Shown here in pieces: positions 47,677 through 59,149 of a DNA stretch of 64,000 nucleotides (position 1 is the first letter of the stretch; each line of letters begins with the position of its first letter). The notes beneath the pieces are model-generated. The model ran no database searches. It was given only the letters and a program-made list of their open reading frames with translations, and was not told the DNA's origin. The DNA is from Talpa occidentalis (taxonomy: Eukaryota > Chordata > Mammalia > Eulipotyphla > Talpidae). A program made the position numbers and the translations under genes. The stretch covers positions 65,869,730 through 65,933,729 of the forward strand of contig NW_023604295.1 in assembly GCF_014898055.3 (NCBI RefSeq), in the 5' to 3' direction.

Positions 47677-47984
47677 TTTTTTTTTTTTTTTTTTTATTTG
47701 TTTGTTTGTTCGTTTTGTTTATACATGCACTGGGTACAGTCAGAAGCGCGGGAGGGTGAGAGAATTCACCAGAGCCAGAGCGGGGAGCAGAGCAGGCAGA
47801 AAGACCGAAGTACACTGCTGAGGGGAGCAGCGGGCGGCAGGAGAGGTCTGCGCACCATGTGGGACCCTCCTTCGGTGGCCGGGGAGCAGCCAGGGATCGA
47901 ACCGGCGCCGCAGAGGTCGCCGGCGCTGAGGTCGCCGGCAGCTTTGCAACCCAGCGCTCAACCGCCGCGCCACCGGGGAGGCCC
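47651..47984 (-). mobile_element. Young tRNA-derived SINE, group A, long A-tail
   Basis: This copy is inserted in the HMGB1 retrocopy at the codons just after its start. The 16 bp TSD ATCAAGTGTATTTTTT lies at 47635-47650 and 47985-48000. The body is near the group A consensus. The tail (minus strand) reads GCATGTATAAACAAAACG, then AACAAACAAACAAAT and a long A-run broken by GTTTA, linking it to the copies at 1442 and 56882. A 12 bp unit, GAGGTCGCCGGC, is repeated at 47913 and 47928 (15 bp period) in the head. Confidence 0.95.
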
Positions 47985-48668
47985 ATCAAGTGTATTTTTT
48001 GATCAAACTTGACAGAAGGATCACAAGAATAACCACCCAGGTGCTTTTCAAAGTTTTCTAAGAAACACTCAGAGAGGCGGGAGACCCTATCTGCTAAAGA
48101 GAAAGTCTAAAGATATTAGCAAAGGTAGACAAAGCCCAGTGAAAGAGAAATGATAAAATATCCCCCCATAAAAAGGAAACAAAAAAAAAAAAAGAAATTC
48201 AAGGATCCCACTGGATCTAAGACACCTCCTTCTGCTTTTTTCATGTTTTATTCTGAGTATTGCCCAAGGTCAAAAGGGAACATCCTGGACTATCCCTTGG
48301 AGATGTTGCAAAGAAACTGAGAGATGTAGAACAACAATGCTGTAGATGACAGGCACCTCTATGAAAAGAAGGTTGCAAAGCGGAAGGAAAAATATGAGTA
48401 TTACTGCATGCCCAGCTAAAGAAGGCCTGATGCAGCCTAACTTGGGGGTCACTGGGGCTGAAAAAAAAAAAACAAGAAAATAAAGGAGGAAGTCAAAGTA
48501 GATGAAGAAGATGAGAAGAGGGAGACTGAAGAAAAGGATGAATACGATGATTCTAACACAGATCTTTTGTTGTCTATAAAATATTTAGTGCACACCCCCT
48601 TCCCATATGCAACAGACCAAATTTAAAGAAAAAAATTGAAATTTAAGTCTATGTAAGATTTCTTTTTA

Positions 48669-48932
48669 GGGGCCTCCCTGGTGGTGTAGCGGGTTGAGCG
48701 CAGCACTGTGAAGCTGTCTGCAGCCTCTGCAGTGCAGGTTCGATTCCTGACTGGCCAGGGAGAAACCCACATGGCGTTGCAGACCTCTCCTGCCTCTGCT
48801 GCTGCTCCCATCAGCAGTGTATTTCAGTCAGTCTGCCTGTTCTGTTCCCCCTCTGTCTCTGGTGAATTCTCTCACCCTCCCATGCCTCTGACCTATACCC
48901 TAGTTCTTGTATAAATAAAATCTTTAAAAAAA
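48669..48932 (+). mobile_element. tRNA-derived SINE, group C
   Basis: This copy is inserted in the HMGB1 3' UTR. The head is GGTTGAGCGCAGCACTGTGA, and the tail is ATAAATAAAATCTTT and an A-run. The flanks are TAAGATTTCTTTTTAG and AAAGATTTTAAACTG. The duplicated target is AAGATT plus decayed sequence. Confidence 0.92.
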
Positions 48933-49069
48933 AAGATTTTAAACTGTGTAATGTCTTTTTATCTCTTTTTTGTATAGTTAACACACGACCTAAATAGTAT
49001 TTAGCTAGCCCCACCTGGTGTTATTTTCATGAGCCACTAATCTTGCCTGGGGCTGTAAATGGGCATGGA

Positions 49070-49264
49070 TTTTTTTTTTTTATAACATTAAGTTTATTTA
49101 TGTATTTTCTTACATTGTTGTTCATTTTTGTACAGTGTTTGGTTTCTCCCCTCAAGTGTAGTTCCATAGTTCCCTAGTTCTCCCACCACCATAGCATCTA
49201 TGACGCATCTCCATCATCTCATGTCTCTTGTGCTCTTCCCTGCTTTACCCCACTCCCTCCCCTT
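49070..49264 (-). mobile_element. 5'-truncated L1 3' end with TSD
   Basis: This insertion lies in the HMGB1 3' UTR. The host sequence GGGCATGGA is present at 49061-49069 and 49266-49274. The + strand starts with a T-run (the A-tail of a minus-strand insert), then TACATTGTTGTTCATTTTTG and TTCCCTAGTTCTCCCACCAC. The reverse complement aligns with 15640-15790 (GGTGGTGGGA..AACTA, TGTACAAAAATGA). Confidence 0.85.
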
Positions 49265-49713
49265 TGGGCATGGAAATTTAAAGCATGTTCTTGTTGCACA
49301 ACACAAATTAATTATATATGGGGATGGTAGTTTTTCCTCTTCAGTTGTCTCTGTTAAGCTTCTACAAAATAATTGTTGATCATTAACTGAATACCACCTG
49401 TAATTGAAAAAAAATGCTGCAGCTGTTTTGTTGACATTCTGAATACTTCTGTGGAAATACAATTACTTTTGTTAGTATTGGTGTCCTTTCCATAAGTTTG
49501 AAAATTTTCTTCTTTAGGAGAAGCTAGATTTTGCTTTTGCCCATTTTGAATTACATGAATTATTGCCTATGTTTATCTTTTCATATGTTTAGTTGATTAA
49601 AAAAAACCTTTTGTCCACATACCCAGCATGTCATGAGGAAGGTATATAAGTCAAATTCAGATTTCTATCGATTAAAAAATTAATAAAATATTTTTTAAAA
49701 ATAAATGTGTACA

Positions 49714-49990
49714 GGGCCTCCCTAGTGGTGCAGCAGTTTGAGCGCAGTGCTGTAAAGCTGTCCGCAGCCTCTGCAGCATGGGTTCGATGTCCGGCCAGCC
49801 AGGGAGATACCCACATGGCACAGCAGACCTCTCCTGTCATGCCCACTGCTCCCCTTAGCAGTGTTTTTGGTCGTCTGCCTGTTCTGCTCCCCACTCTGTC
49901 TCTGATGAATTCTCTCTCCCTCCTGTGCCTCTGGCCTGTACCCCAGTTCTTGTATAAATAATCTTAAAAAATTAAGAAAAATAAAAAAAT
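49714..49990 (+). mobile_element. tRNA-derived SINE, group C
   Basis: This copy lies in the A-rich end of the HMGB1 retrocopy. The head is TTGAGCGCAGTGCTGTAAAG. The 3' end is GTATAAATAATCTTAAAAA with extra A-rich sequence. TTTAAAAATAAA flanks it at 49694-49705 and 49997-50008, a probable but ambiguous TSD because the region is A-rich. Confidence 0.9.
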
Positions 49991-50009
49991 CTTTCTTTAA
50001 AAATAAACT

Positions 50010-51589
50010 ATCTAATGTATGCTTTGAAGTAACATTTTAATAACTAATTATACAAAATATTACTTTTATCAGTACTTTATCACTTACCTGTGCAAACTGT
50101 GTAAACATTTAATTTTATAACCTTAAATAAGATGTTTAATTTTTTTTTCATTTTCTTCATTTTAAAACTGTCATTAATCTGACACCTATCTTACAGAATT
50201 TTAAGTGGTATAGTATTTCTATGTAGCCACTGAGCAGGATCCAGAATATTTTAAGCATTAGATAACTATTAACAAAGATTATTAACATATGCTATTTATT
50301 AACATATGCTATCATATCTGGGTGTTCTTGTTCCCACTTTAAAATATTAGGGTTGGCAAATAAGTTTAGAGGAGGGCCAGCTTCTCCCCTCATTTAGTTA
50401 AACATCCTGTTTAATGATGTCTTTAATTTAATCCCGTGTTATCTGGGAATCAAACACCGTTTAAATCTGTGACAATAAGTAACTATTGGATTTATTCTTT
50501 GCAGTAAACTCAGTACTCCCACTGAAGTCAAATGGATTTAATTAATTTCAACTATAAAAATGTAAATGACGGGGAAATATTACAAATGAATGATAAGATC
50601 ATTAGTAATAGTCTCAAGGTTTATTATCTTAAAAAGTCATGTTTCCTCCAGATTGTCTGAGAAAGAAATGAAGTTGAAATCTACTGCCCTCAAAAATTCC
50701 AACTAATCTTTGGGGAAAGAATAAATGGTTAATCCTGACTAATCACGTCCATAAGAACTCATGACTTCACATTGTTCATATGCTAAGGTTGTACCGCACA
50801 TGTTATTATAAGGCATCTTGTGGCTGGTGTACAAGATTGCAGTTCATACTAACAGATGTTTGGGAAGGAAATTATTTGTTTAATTTGTTTATGAGTCAGA
50901 GAATTTTTGTCTGAATGTAATTATAAGAAGAGATTACAATTTGTGAATGGATTATATTCTAAAAGTGCATTTGTGAGTCAGTTGTTTGGGAATAAGAACA
51001 TATTTTTTGTGTATAAACTTGTTTAAATGTTAGTATTTCCCAAGTAAGCCACAAATACATGCTTTAGCCCATTATTTGAAGACAGCATGTGTATGCTCTT
51101 CCTTAGTCTTTGGTAAAAAGATTTGAGGAGAAAATGGTCCCCTCCTTGTCTGCCAGTTTGTTTTGATTCCACTCGTGATAGCCTTTTCCTCTTTCCAGTA
51201 CTGCTTTCCCCGTGTTTTCTCATGAGACCTCACAAGCCGTAAACCACCCTGAAGAACTATAATTCTGATGTGATGCATTTTTGGCAAATTTCACATAATT
51301 CCAAAAACTATCTGCCTCCCATTCCCATAATCAACAACTTCCATCTTTTGATGAAACTCATCACAGGTTATAAGAAGAAATAGCACTAATGGGATAAATG
51401 ATTATCCCAGAAGTACTTTTTTTCAAAAATAGGGTATTTGTTTACACAAATTACTATATTTGGTGGATTTTGTGACTAATACAACGAAGGGGAATACCCC
51501 CGGCATTTTGGATCAAGGACATATTGGAGTCAGAGCCCACAAGTAGGTCTATTTTTGCCAAAAAGTCTAGGCTAGGAATCATCTCTTTG
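50010..51589. other. AT-rich unannotated interval
   Basis: A 17 bp direct repeat (TTAACATATGCTATTTA) lies at 50282-50315. No gene or named repeat is visible. Confidence 0.45.
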
Positions 51590-51705
51590 AATCAAATTTG
51601 TTTCCATAAGGGCTGGACTAGTGTACATTCTCATTAAGAGTGAACAGGAGTTCCTTTTATCTTTGTGCCCTCGCCGACACTATTTTTTTGGTAAAAATCT
51701 CACTT
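51590..51705 (-). mobile_element. Old L1M fragment
   Basis: GGGCTGGACTAGTGTACATTC and then GTGCCCTCGCCGACACTATT resemble the reverse complement of an old L1M 3' region (the usual 'fixed-position' block before the terminal UTR). It is weakly preserved. Confidence 0.5.
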
Positions 51706-52139
51706 GATACAAATATTATTCATTCCTTTTTACCATAAACTATGTTCTAATTAATTTGTCAATCATTTACATCACTATATAATTTGGGGAGTACCCATAC
51801 ACACCTCCTATGTTATTTTGATTTACTACAGAAAAAATAAAAGAATGAAAAGGTGAGAACAAAAATATTTTTGTAGTTCTCAGGCAAATGTTTGAGAGTG
51901 AATTGGCTTTTTTTTGTTGAGGAGATAGAATTGAATAATGAAGTAAACATAAGAGAAATTTTATGTTACTAGTCACATGTACAAATGAAATTGAAATAAA
52001 TGAGGTGTGTGAGGAAATGCTGAAGTTATATATGCAATCTGAAATTAGAACAATGCAAAGTTTTATCTAGTGAGGTAATACCACATAATACAATCAACTT
52101 TAAAGCAATCCATACAAAATTGTCATGTGGACACACTTC
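51706..52139. other. AT-rich unannotated interval
   Basis: Nothing recognisable was seen. Confidence 0.45.
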
Positions 52140-52440
52140 CATTTAGTTTAAACAACTTTTTGTTTCAGAGTATTTGGGTGGCCCTTCCTGATTTGCATTT
52201 GAACACAGACATGAAAACATGATCCTGTGAGGCCTGGAGAGAATACACCACCACACAACAGATGGAACTGCTTGTTTAGTAACAGGTATGAGTTAGTAAC
52301 ATGCAGTTGTGCAAGGACTCACGCTTGATTTGGCTCTTCAGACTTCAAGTCTCATGTTATTCATCGATATCTTGGCAGATTCTTTTCAAATGAATCATCT
52401 GCTTTTCATTTTCAACTATTCTCAAATTAATTCCTTAAAT
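52140..52440. other. Repeat-poor block, possible conserved non-coding DNA
   Basis: The block has balanced composition, with an octamer ATTTGCAT at 52191-52198, an E-box-like CAGATG and AT-rich homeodomain-like sites (AAATTAATTCC). There is no repeat signature. Function is not shown. Confidence 0.22.
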
Positions 52441-55119
52441 GCATTTTTAACAGTGAAAACTGCCCAAAGAACCCATCAGGATTAGATTCATCACAATAAT
52501 AAATGTTTCTTAGCTCAAAATACTTGCATACCACTGTGCCATTACAAAGTATTATTTATGTACTAATGTGACAAAGTTAAAAATGGTATTAGTCCACATA
52601 TTTTCACAAATACATTAGTGTTTGATATAAACTATGAAATGATCCCAGAATATTCACTATTAAATTAACTCAAAAAAGGATTTTTTCTTGTCATGATTTT
52701 TATTCATTAATCTTCCATTTGAGACAATTAACTTTGAGTATCAGCTTTGTTTATATATTATTTCCATATGCCAAAATATATTTTTTTATTTTTTACTTAG
52801 AATTTACTCTAGAGTTTTTTTACTCAAAATTGTTTACTTAGAGTTGTCAATAAATCATATGTCTCTCTTTAAATGTCTATACCTATGTATCTATCTACAA
52901 ACTGCAGTTAAGGAAACAACTTGTAGTGGTATTGCTAATACATGCTAATATATATTGATCACCTATCAATAGCTGAAACTTTCTATAAGCTGCATTAACA
53001 TGTTTTTGGTCATTACATTATTACAGCTCTGGGTAATAAATATGAACATGTGCTCATTTAGAGGATTAAATAGTTTATCGGACATTAACATAAAATATAA
53101 TAGTGAATATTTCATTGAAACAAAATCAGGAGCTATTTCTTGTATGCTATAGTTGCCTCTTTATAGGAATGTGCACTTTAATTTGCAGAATGAGCAATAG
53201 GAAAGGGTGAGTCGCCCAAGATCTATTTACCCTCAACTTTCCACTATCCTCAAACCAGATTCTGTTACATAGCTCATCCCTGTTTCCATACATATGTTTC
53301 TCCTGTGTCCACCAATAACCAAAACTTCACTTCTGTAGTTTCTCTATTTGAGTTCTACTATACTTCATCAGTGGACTCAATGTCAAGATCTACAAACCTT
53401 CCACCATAGCTCGAGTCCCCATTAATCTCTTGTGCATAATATCATTATCACATTATTCCCTTGTTCTATACAGTTTGTGTTTTATTCACTTAAAAAAGTA
53501 AAACTCACAATGCAAGGTAATACTCTATGTCTCATTTTTATATCTCTATTTTCTTTATTTACTCATATTTACTACTTAGATGATAAAGTGATCATTGGTC
53601 AGACTGCTCATGTTCCTACCATGATATCATAGAGCAGAATAGCATCCAGAAGAGGCAAATTAATTATGTGAAATTAACAGAAGCAAAATCTTCCTGTCTG
53701 CATTTTGATAATGTGTACTATACAAAAACATAAGACAATATTCTTGATATTTTAGCAACATAAAAGATATTGGCTGTCACTATTGCGTATCTGTTTAAAA
53801 CCTTCCCTACATCCATCTTCCTTATTTTTTGATAATGGAAGCCAGTTTTCATGCACTGGTGTTTATTTGACAGGGGGGAAAAAAGTCTAAGACAACCCAT
53901 AAAAAATCCATACCCCTTGACACTGATTGTGTCAGTCATGGGTGTGTAATTCAGAACTGGCAAAAATGCAAAGTAAGGACACATCTGCTGAGGCTTCCCT
54001 CTGAAAGTTTTGGGAAGTTAGGGATTTTCTTTATACTTTTGTATGTTGCTGTGTAAAATGAGGCCTAGAAATTCTGTAGCCATCTTAGGACTCGAAGGGA
54101 AACACATTGAGTGGCTCAATTAGTTTATCTGAAGTCACTTTGATCAGAACTCTTGTGATACAAACTAGTAAATCTTATTTTATGAGAGTAAATCTTATTT
54201 CTTAAACTGGTTCGGGCTGTTGTTACTTATAGCATCAGGCAGTCTGAGTGCTCTAAATAGCTTAGCAGTTTAGCAACCATGCTAACTGATTAGAAAATAT
54301 TCTGTTGTTATTCATTTTGAATATCTAATAAATTATTGCCATTTTGGGAGTTTATATGTAGCATGCTTTCATTAGTCAATGAAAGTTACTAATCCTTGAA
54401 GAAATCAAATAAATTTTAAGCATGAAAGGAATTAACTTGAAAGAGTTTAACTATATATAGACAGAAAAAATGTCAAATGAGCAAAACTATTTCTTCCTAA
54501 CTAAAGAGGAGTTTACATCAGTTGTTTATTACAGAGTGCTGGGAGTCATTATAGAATTTACATAATAAAAGTTGTATGTTTTCCTCTATTTTGGTTAAAA
54601 TTGTAACATATGTTTCCATAGGGAATGCTGAAACTTTGTTTGAACAAAGCACCTACCACTCTGGCCAAACACTTCTTTAACCAATAGAAAATAATTGCAA
54701 AGACTATCAAAGCACAATTGATCTTGATCTACTCTCTGCTTTTATTTCCTTCAAATACCAACTTGAGTTCACTTGTCCGATTAAAATGTGTGGGGTTGAA
54801 GGGAGAAATGAGCAAAGCTTTACAGATTTGCAAATATAGCACATTTTGACAGGTTGCTTTTCATAATATGATTGATCATCAGGATGAGAAAAGAAATAAA
54901 AAGCAGAGATGAAATCATGCCAATCTGAGAGATATGAATGTTCCGTTAATCTTTTAATTATTTTTTAAAATAAATTGAGCTGATTTTTGCTTTCTATGTG
55001 TATTTCACCACTTTGGTATGTTTTATCTATTCAGCAAAAAAGAAGTTAAAATATTACATAGTATATTATTATCAAGGCCACATGGTATAGCAGATGGAGT
55101 GGACACATTTAATTGATAC

Positions 55120-55122
<3 letters not shown>
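52441..55122. other. AT-rich unannotated interval
   Basis: A direct repeat AGTAAATCTTATTT with a 20 bp period lies at 54167-54200. No gene is visible. Confidence 0.45.
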
Positions 55123-55125
<3 letters not shown>

Positions 55126-55176
<51 letters not shown>

Positions 55177-55177
55177 G
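55126..55177. repeat. Compound (TA)n(GA)n microsatellite
   Basis: About 12 TA units run directly into about 13 GA units, both pure. Confidence 0.95.
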
Positions 55178-56871
55178 ATATCCTTGGTTATAGGAAAAAA
55201 TACCTGATTTTCTTGTCCTCATGTTTTTTTCTTATTTACTTATAAAGAGGTATTTTCAAACAAGTTACTTAATTTTTCCTAAAGTCACTTTTTCTCTTAT
55301 GCGAAATGGGATAATTTCATCTCCCTCACATACTTGTTGCAAAACAAACTCCAAGTCATTTATGTACACAGCATGTTTCATTCTGCTCATATAAAAATAA
55401 ATAGTGATATTTAATTCTTGTTTAATTTTTAAAGTTCAGAGAAATTAAAATAGTAATTTAAGGATATTATTCATTTTATCATTTTTAATAATTATAACTG
55501 AAAAAATTAGTGTTGCTGATACATGAAAATAATTCTAGTTAAATATATGTAAATTTTATTATTTTAGTAATGCACAGCTTTAATCCAAATAAATGCTAGC
55601 TTTTCAAATGTTTGTTAGATATTAAAAAGTAGCTCTTACTGTCCCATTATTATTTATATATATAATTTTGGGAAACTGATAATATCAAATAGGTTTTTCA
55701 TCTTATGTTTAACAAAGTATTTGCAAAATAGAAAATAAAAACCTAACTGTCTTTAATCTCTCATCAATTCAATGGCTACTTTGTTAAAGTAACTTTATGG
55801 CTAAAATGAATTTTTATTTCACTTAGTTGAGTAACTGAATAGATTAGATTTTTGTTATCACCACATGTCCCGTCCATTTTGAGTAACTTATCAAGTAGCA
55901 GTGATAGACTAGTGGTGAAAACAGAGACAATATTTAAAATTCCATATAATGAGAGAGGAGGCCCAGATCTGTTATATCTTACTCTGTTCCTCCCTGGTGT
56001 TCATTGTGTGTATCATGTGTTACAAATCATAGCTTCCTTGCACTATATCATCACCATCATTGTCACCCAAAGTTACTCAGAACCCACCAAAGTATAAATT
56101 ACTGCCAGGTTAGTCACACTGGAGATTGTATTCACATTTTTGAGCTGAAATACCCTCTGATAAAATTATTAACCAGATAGCGCCTGGCTTGAATATTTAT
56201 TGGGCACAAAGGTTAGTAGGTATCAATCTCTATAATGAAGATAAATAATTGCTTGGCAAGTGCTCCACAGATTTAAAGAAAAAAGAGCACTGTATATTTA
56301 AGAGATTATTGAGAAAAGTATCTGACTTATCTTTATCTTGAATGTGCATTTTAAGAGTGATAGGTACAAAATTAAACTTTTTTTCAATAGAAAAGAACTT
56401 TAATAGAATTACTACTGTGCAATAGAAAGAAGAAGAAAGATTATAGTGTCCAAATGAAGCATCCAAAATTATCCATCCCCTTGTGGATAAATGCCCAACC
56501 AAATAGGGTTGGCCCAAAGTGGGCCTACTGAGGCATGAAAGCTTTTTAAAGGATCATGAAAAAAATAAAAAACACCCAACCCTTCACTTTTGTCCAGTTG
56601 GATTCCAACTAGTGATTTATTAGGGAAAAATCTATTGCACCGCCAAAATTTAGTGTTAGCATCTTTTATCTTGTAAGCCTTTCTGAATTCAATGCAAACA
56701 TTACATGTTCATAGAACTCTCCGTAGAGTGAAATGATGTGTACCTTTTTTTCTTAAGCCTTGGAAATCTCAAAGACAAAGACTAGTCATCTTTATAGTTC
56801 CATCTTCAAACACAGCACAATTAATATCTACAATTCAATAATTACTTGAATAAATGTAAGAAAGCATTAAT
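55178..56871. other. AT-rich unannotated interval
   Basis: Nothing recognisable was seen on either strand. Confidence 0.45.
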
Positions 56872-56881
56872 AGTCAATGCC

Positions 56882-57188
56882 GGGCCTCCCCGGTGGCGCA
56901 GCGGTTGAGCGCTGGGTTGCGAAGCTGCCCGCGGCCTCTGCAGCGCCGGTTCGATCCCCAGCTGCTCCCCGGCCACCAGCGAGGGTCCCACATGGCGCGC
57001 AGACCTCTCCTGACGCCCGCTGCTCCCCTCAGCAGTGTACTTCGGTCCTTCTGCCTGCTCTGCTCCCCGCTCTGGCTCTGGTGAATTCTCTCACCCTCCC
57101 GCGCTTCTGACTGTACCCAGTGCATGTATAAACAAAACAAACAAACAAATAAATAAATAAATAAACATGCCTCTATTAAAAAAAAAAA
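56882..57188 (+). mobile_element. Young tRNA-derived SINE, group A, variant 3' tail
   Basis: This is the best-preserved copy in the window. It has an intact A box (TGGCGCAGCGG) and B box (GGTTCGATCCC). The TSD AGTCAATGCC lies at 56872-56881 and 57189-57198. The tail carries GTATAAACAAAACAAACA, then (AATA)n, ACATGCCTCTATTA and an A-run, the same non-standard end as the copy at 1442. It has no TCTTT terminator of its own. Confidence 0.96.
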
Positions 57189-57296
57189 AGTCAATGCCTT
57201 CATTTTGATTCAGGCAAGATAGATTTGTAAATAATGATGTATTATTTTAAAATCCTTGTTTTTAATTATTTGGACATTTAACCTGTCTTGTTACTT

Positions 57297-57568
57297 TTTT
57301 TTTTTTTGGTAAAGATTTATTTTTTATTTATACAATAGCTGGGGTACAGGCCAGAGGCACGGGAGGGTGAGAGGATTCACCAGAGACAGAGTGGGGAGCA
57401 GAACAGGCAGACAGACTGAAAGCGCTGCTGAGGGGAGCAGAGGGCAAGACAGGAGAGGTCTGCCCTATGTGGGAATTTCCCTGGACAGCCGGGAATCGAA
57501 CCCACACTGCAGAGGCTGCGGACAGCTTCACAGCACTGCACTCAACCCGTTGGGCCACCGGTGAGGCC
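57297..57568 (-). mobile_element. tRNA-derived SINE, group C
   Basis: This inverted copy has a 15 bp TSD, CCTGTCTTGTTACTT, at 57282-57296 and 57569-57583. The head end on + is CTGCACTCAACCCGTTGGGC, and the tail contains AAAAATAAATCTTTACC. Confidence 0.93.
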
Positions 57569-57859
57569 CCTGTCTTGTTACTTAACTTACATTTCATATA
57601 TGACTGACATTATGTATATGTTTGTGACCTTTATTAAATGTATATCATTGTTTTATTTTTAGCAGATGATATCACACAAGAAATTAGTCTTATCACATTC
57701 CTTTTAAATGAAATATTGTAGCTTCTTATTTGAATCCATACCATCCTTCCAATTTTATGCATACAGATGCTCTAAATTCACATAGAGGTGATGATGTTAT
57801 TAAGACAAAGGGGCATATAGTTCAATTAACTAATAAAATCAGTAACAGTGCCTTCCTGG

Positions 57860-59130
57860 AAAAACAAAATGTTCATATATAAAAACTAATTTGATATTGA
57901 CTTAGACCTAAAGAGAAGAGTATATTTATAAAACTTCTAAAAGAAGAAAATGAATGAAAACATGGTCACACTGTTAGGTAAAGATTTCTTCGATAATGCA
58001 ATAAATGCATGAGTAATAAAAAGATAATATATTTAATTGGTTTCATCAATTTTAAAAATGTGTCCTCTTTGCCAGTCACTATTCAAAAACTCACAGACTG
58101 TGGTAAATATTTGCAAAACACATGTGATGTCAGATTTGTACCTGAAATACTTAGAAATTTTTGACAACTCAATAATAAAAATACAAAAAAAAATAAAATG
58201 AGCAAAATATTTGAGTATATTTTTTATCAAGGAAGATTTACAAATGACTAGAATTCACATAAAATATATTTAATATCTCTAGTCATTAGATACATGAAAA
58301 TAAAAGTCATAGCAGGGAAATCACTATGTAAGTACTAATATGGCAAAAATTTACAAGCTTGACAATGCCTAATGTTCAGAATTTGTGGTTAACTGAAATC
58401 TGAGAATGCGAAATTGAATAGTCACTTTTAAAAACATTTTTGTGTTTCTTACAAGAGAAAAACTTATGATCCCCTTACATTCCATCATCCTATCCCTAGA
58501 CATGTAGTCAAGAAAAGTGAAAATATGTTCAAACAAAGATCTGCAAGCAAAGATAAACTTTATATATATTAAATATTTGTATAAATATTTATTTATACAA
58601 GAACTGGGGTACAGGTCAGAGGCGCACGGGAGGGTGAGAGAATTCACCAGAGAGAGCAGGGAGCAGAACAAGCAGACGGACTGAAGACACTGCTGAGGGG
58701 AGCAGCATGTGAGGCAGGAGAGGTCTGCCACGCCATGTGGGTTTTTCCCTGGCCGGCCGGAAATCGAACGCGTGCTGCAGAGGCTGCAGACAGCTTCACA
58801 GCACAGCGGTCAACCTGCTGCGTTGCCGGGGAGGCCCTGTATAAATATATTTTATTTTTATAAACTAACCTATTTTAACCTATTTTTAACTGTTTTTATA
58901 ACCTAACCTATTTTTAAACCTATAGTTTATAGCTGTAAACAAAAAAAAAATAGAGAAAGGAAAACTAGAAACAATTCAGTTATACAACTGGTGAATGTTT
59001 AAACACATTGTGATATATCAATTTAATAAATCATTATTTAGCTATAAAAAGGAATGGATTGTTAATCCTTGCAAATATGTGTAGTGAATCTCAAAAACAT
59101 GTATAAAGTAGAAGGCACAATACAAATATG
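57860..59130 (+). mobile_element. Old L1 ORF2 3' fragment, split by a SINE
   Basis: GTCACTATTCAAAAACTCAC, then AAAGTCATAGCAGGGAAATC, then TATCCCTAGACATGTAGTC, GAAAATATGTTCAAACAAAG and, after the SINE, ATACAACTGGTGAATGTTTA and TATAAAAAGGAATGGATTG keep L1 ORF2 order. Heavy divergence. The left limit is uncertain. Confidence 0.75.
58590..58838 (-). mobile_element. tRNA-derived SINE, group C, short tail
   Basis: This copy is inverted inside the old L1. The TSD TGTATAAATAT lies at 58579-58589 and 58839-58849. The tail side has only TTTATTTATAC. The TCTTT and A-run are missing or merged with the target. The head end is GCGTTGCCGGGGAGGCCC. Confidence 0.9.
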
Positions 59131-59149
59131 TTTTATGTATCTTGGTTTC

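Larger units (their letters stand above)
47560..49680 (+). pseudogene. HMGB1 processed pseudogene, multiply interrupted
   Basis: This is an intronless, full-length-style retrocopy of HMGB1 (high mobility group box 1, a chromatin protein with two HMG boxes and an acidic tail). The 5' UTR end leads into GCAAAGGAGATCCTAAGATG, with the start ATG changed to ACA at 47597-47599. Further matches are TCTAAGAAACACTCAGAGAG (box A), AAGGATCCCACTGGATCTAA (linker/box B), AGATGTTGCAAAGAAACTGA and GAAGAAGATGAGAAGAGGGA (acidic tail). The conserved Trp codon after GAGATG is TAG at 48327. Long 3' UTR homology continues (TATATATGGGGATGGTAG, GCAGCTGTTTTGTTGACATT, GCCCATTTTGAATTACATGA) to about 49668 and an A-rich end. 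It is broken by SINEs at 47651-47984 and 48669-48932 and an L1 end at 49070-49264. It is non-functional. Confidence 0.95.

Noticed and set aside
47636..48012. Open frames of 104-117 codons on both strands.
   Set aside because: They are shadows of a SINE and its poly-A tail. Similar frames recur at every group A copy.
47560..48600. A functional HMGB1 gene or exon.
   Set aside because: The start codon is ACA, an in-frame TAG replaces a conserved Trp, and three mobile elements interrupt the copy. It has no introns.
56893..57110. A possible tRNA gene from the strong A and B boxes.
   Set aside because: The boxes belong to a SINE head. The segment does not fold as a full cloverleaf and is followed by SINE body, tail and TSD.
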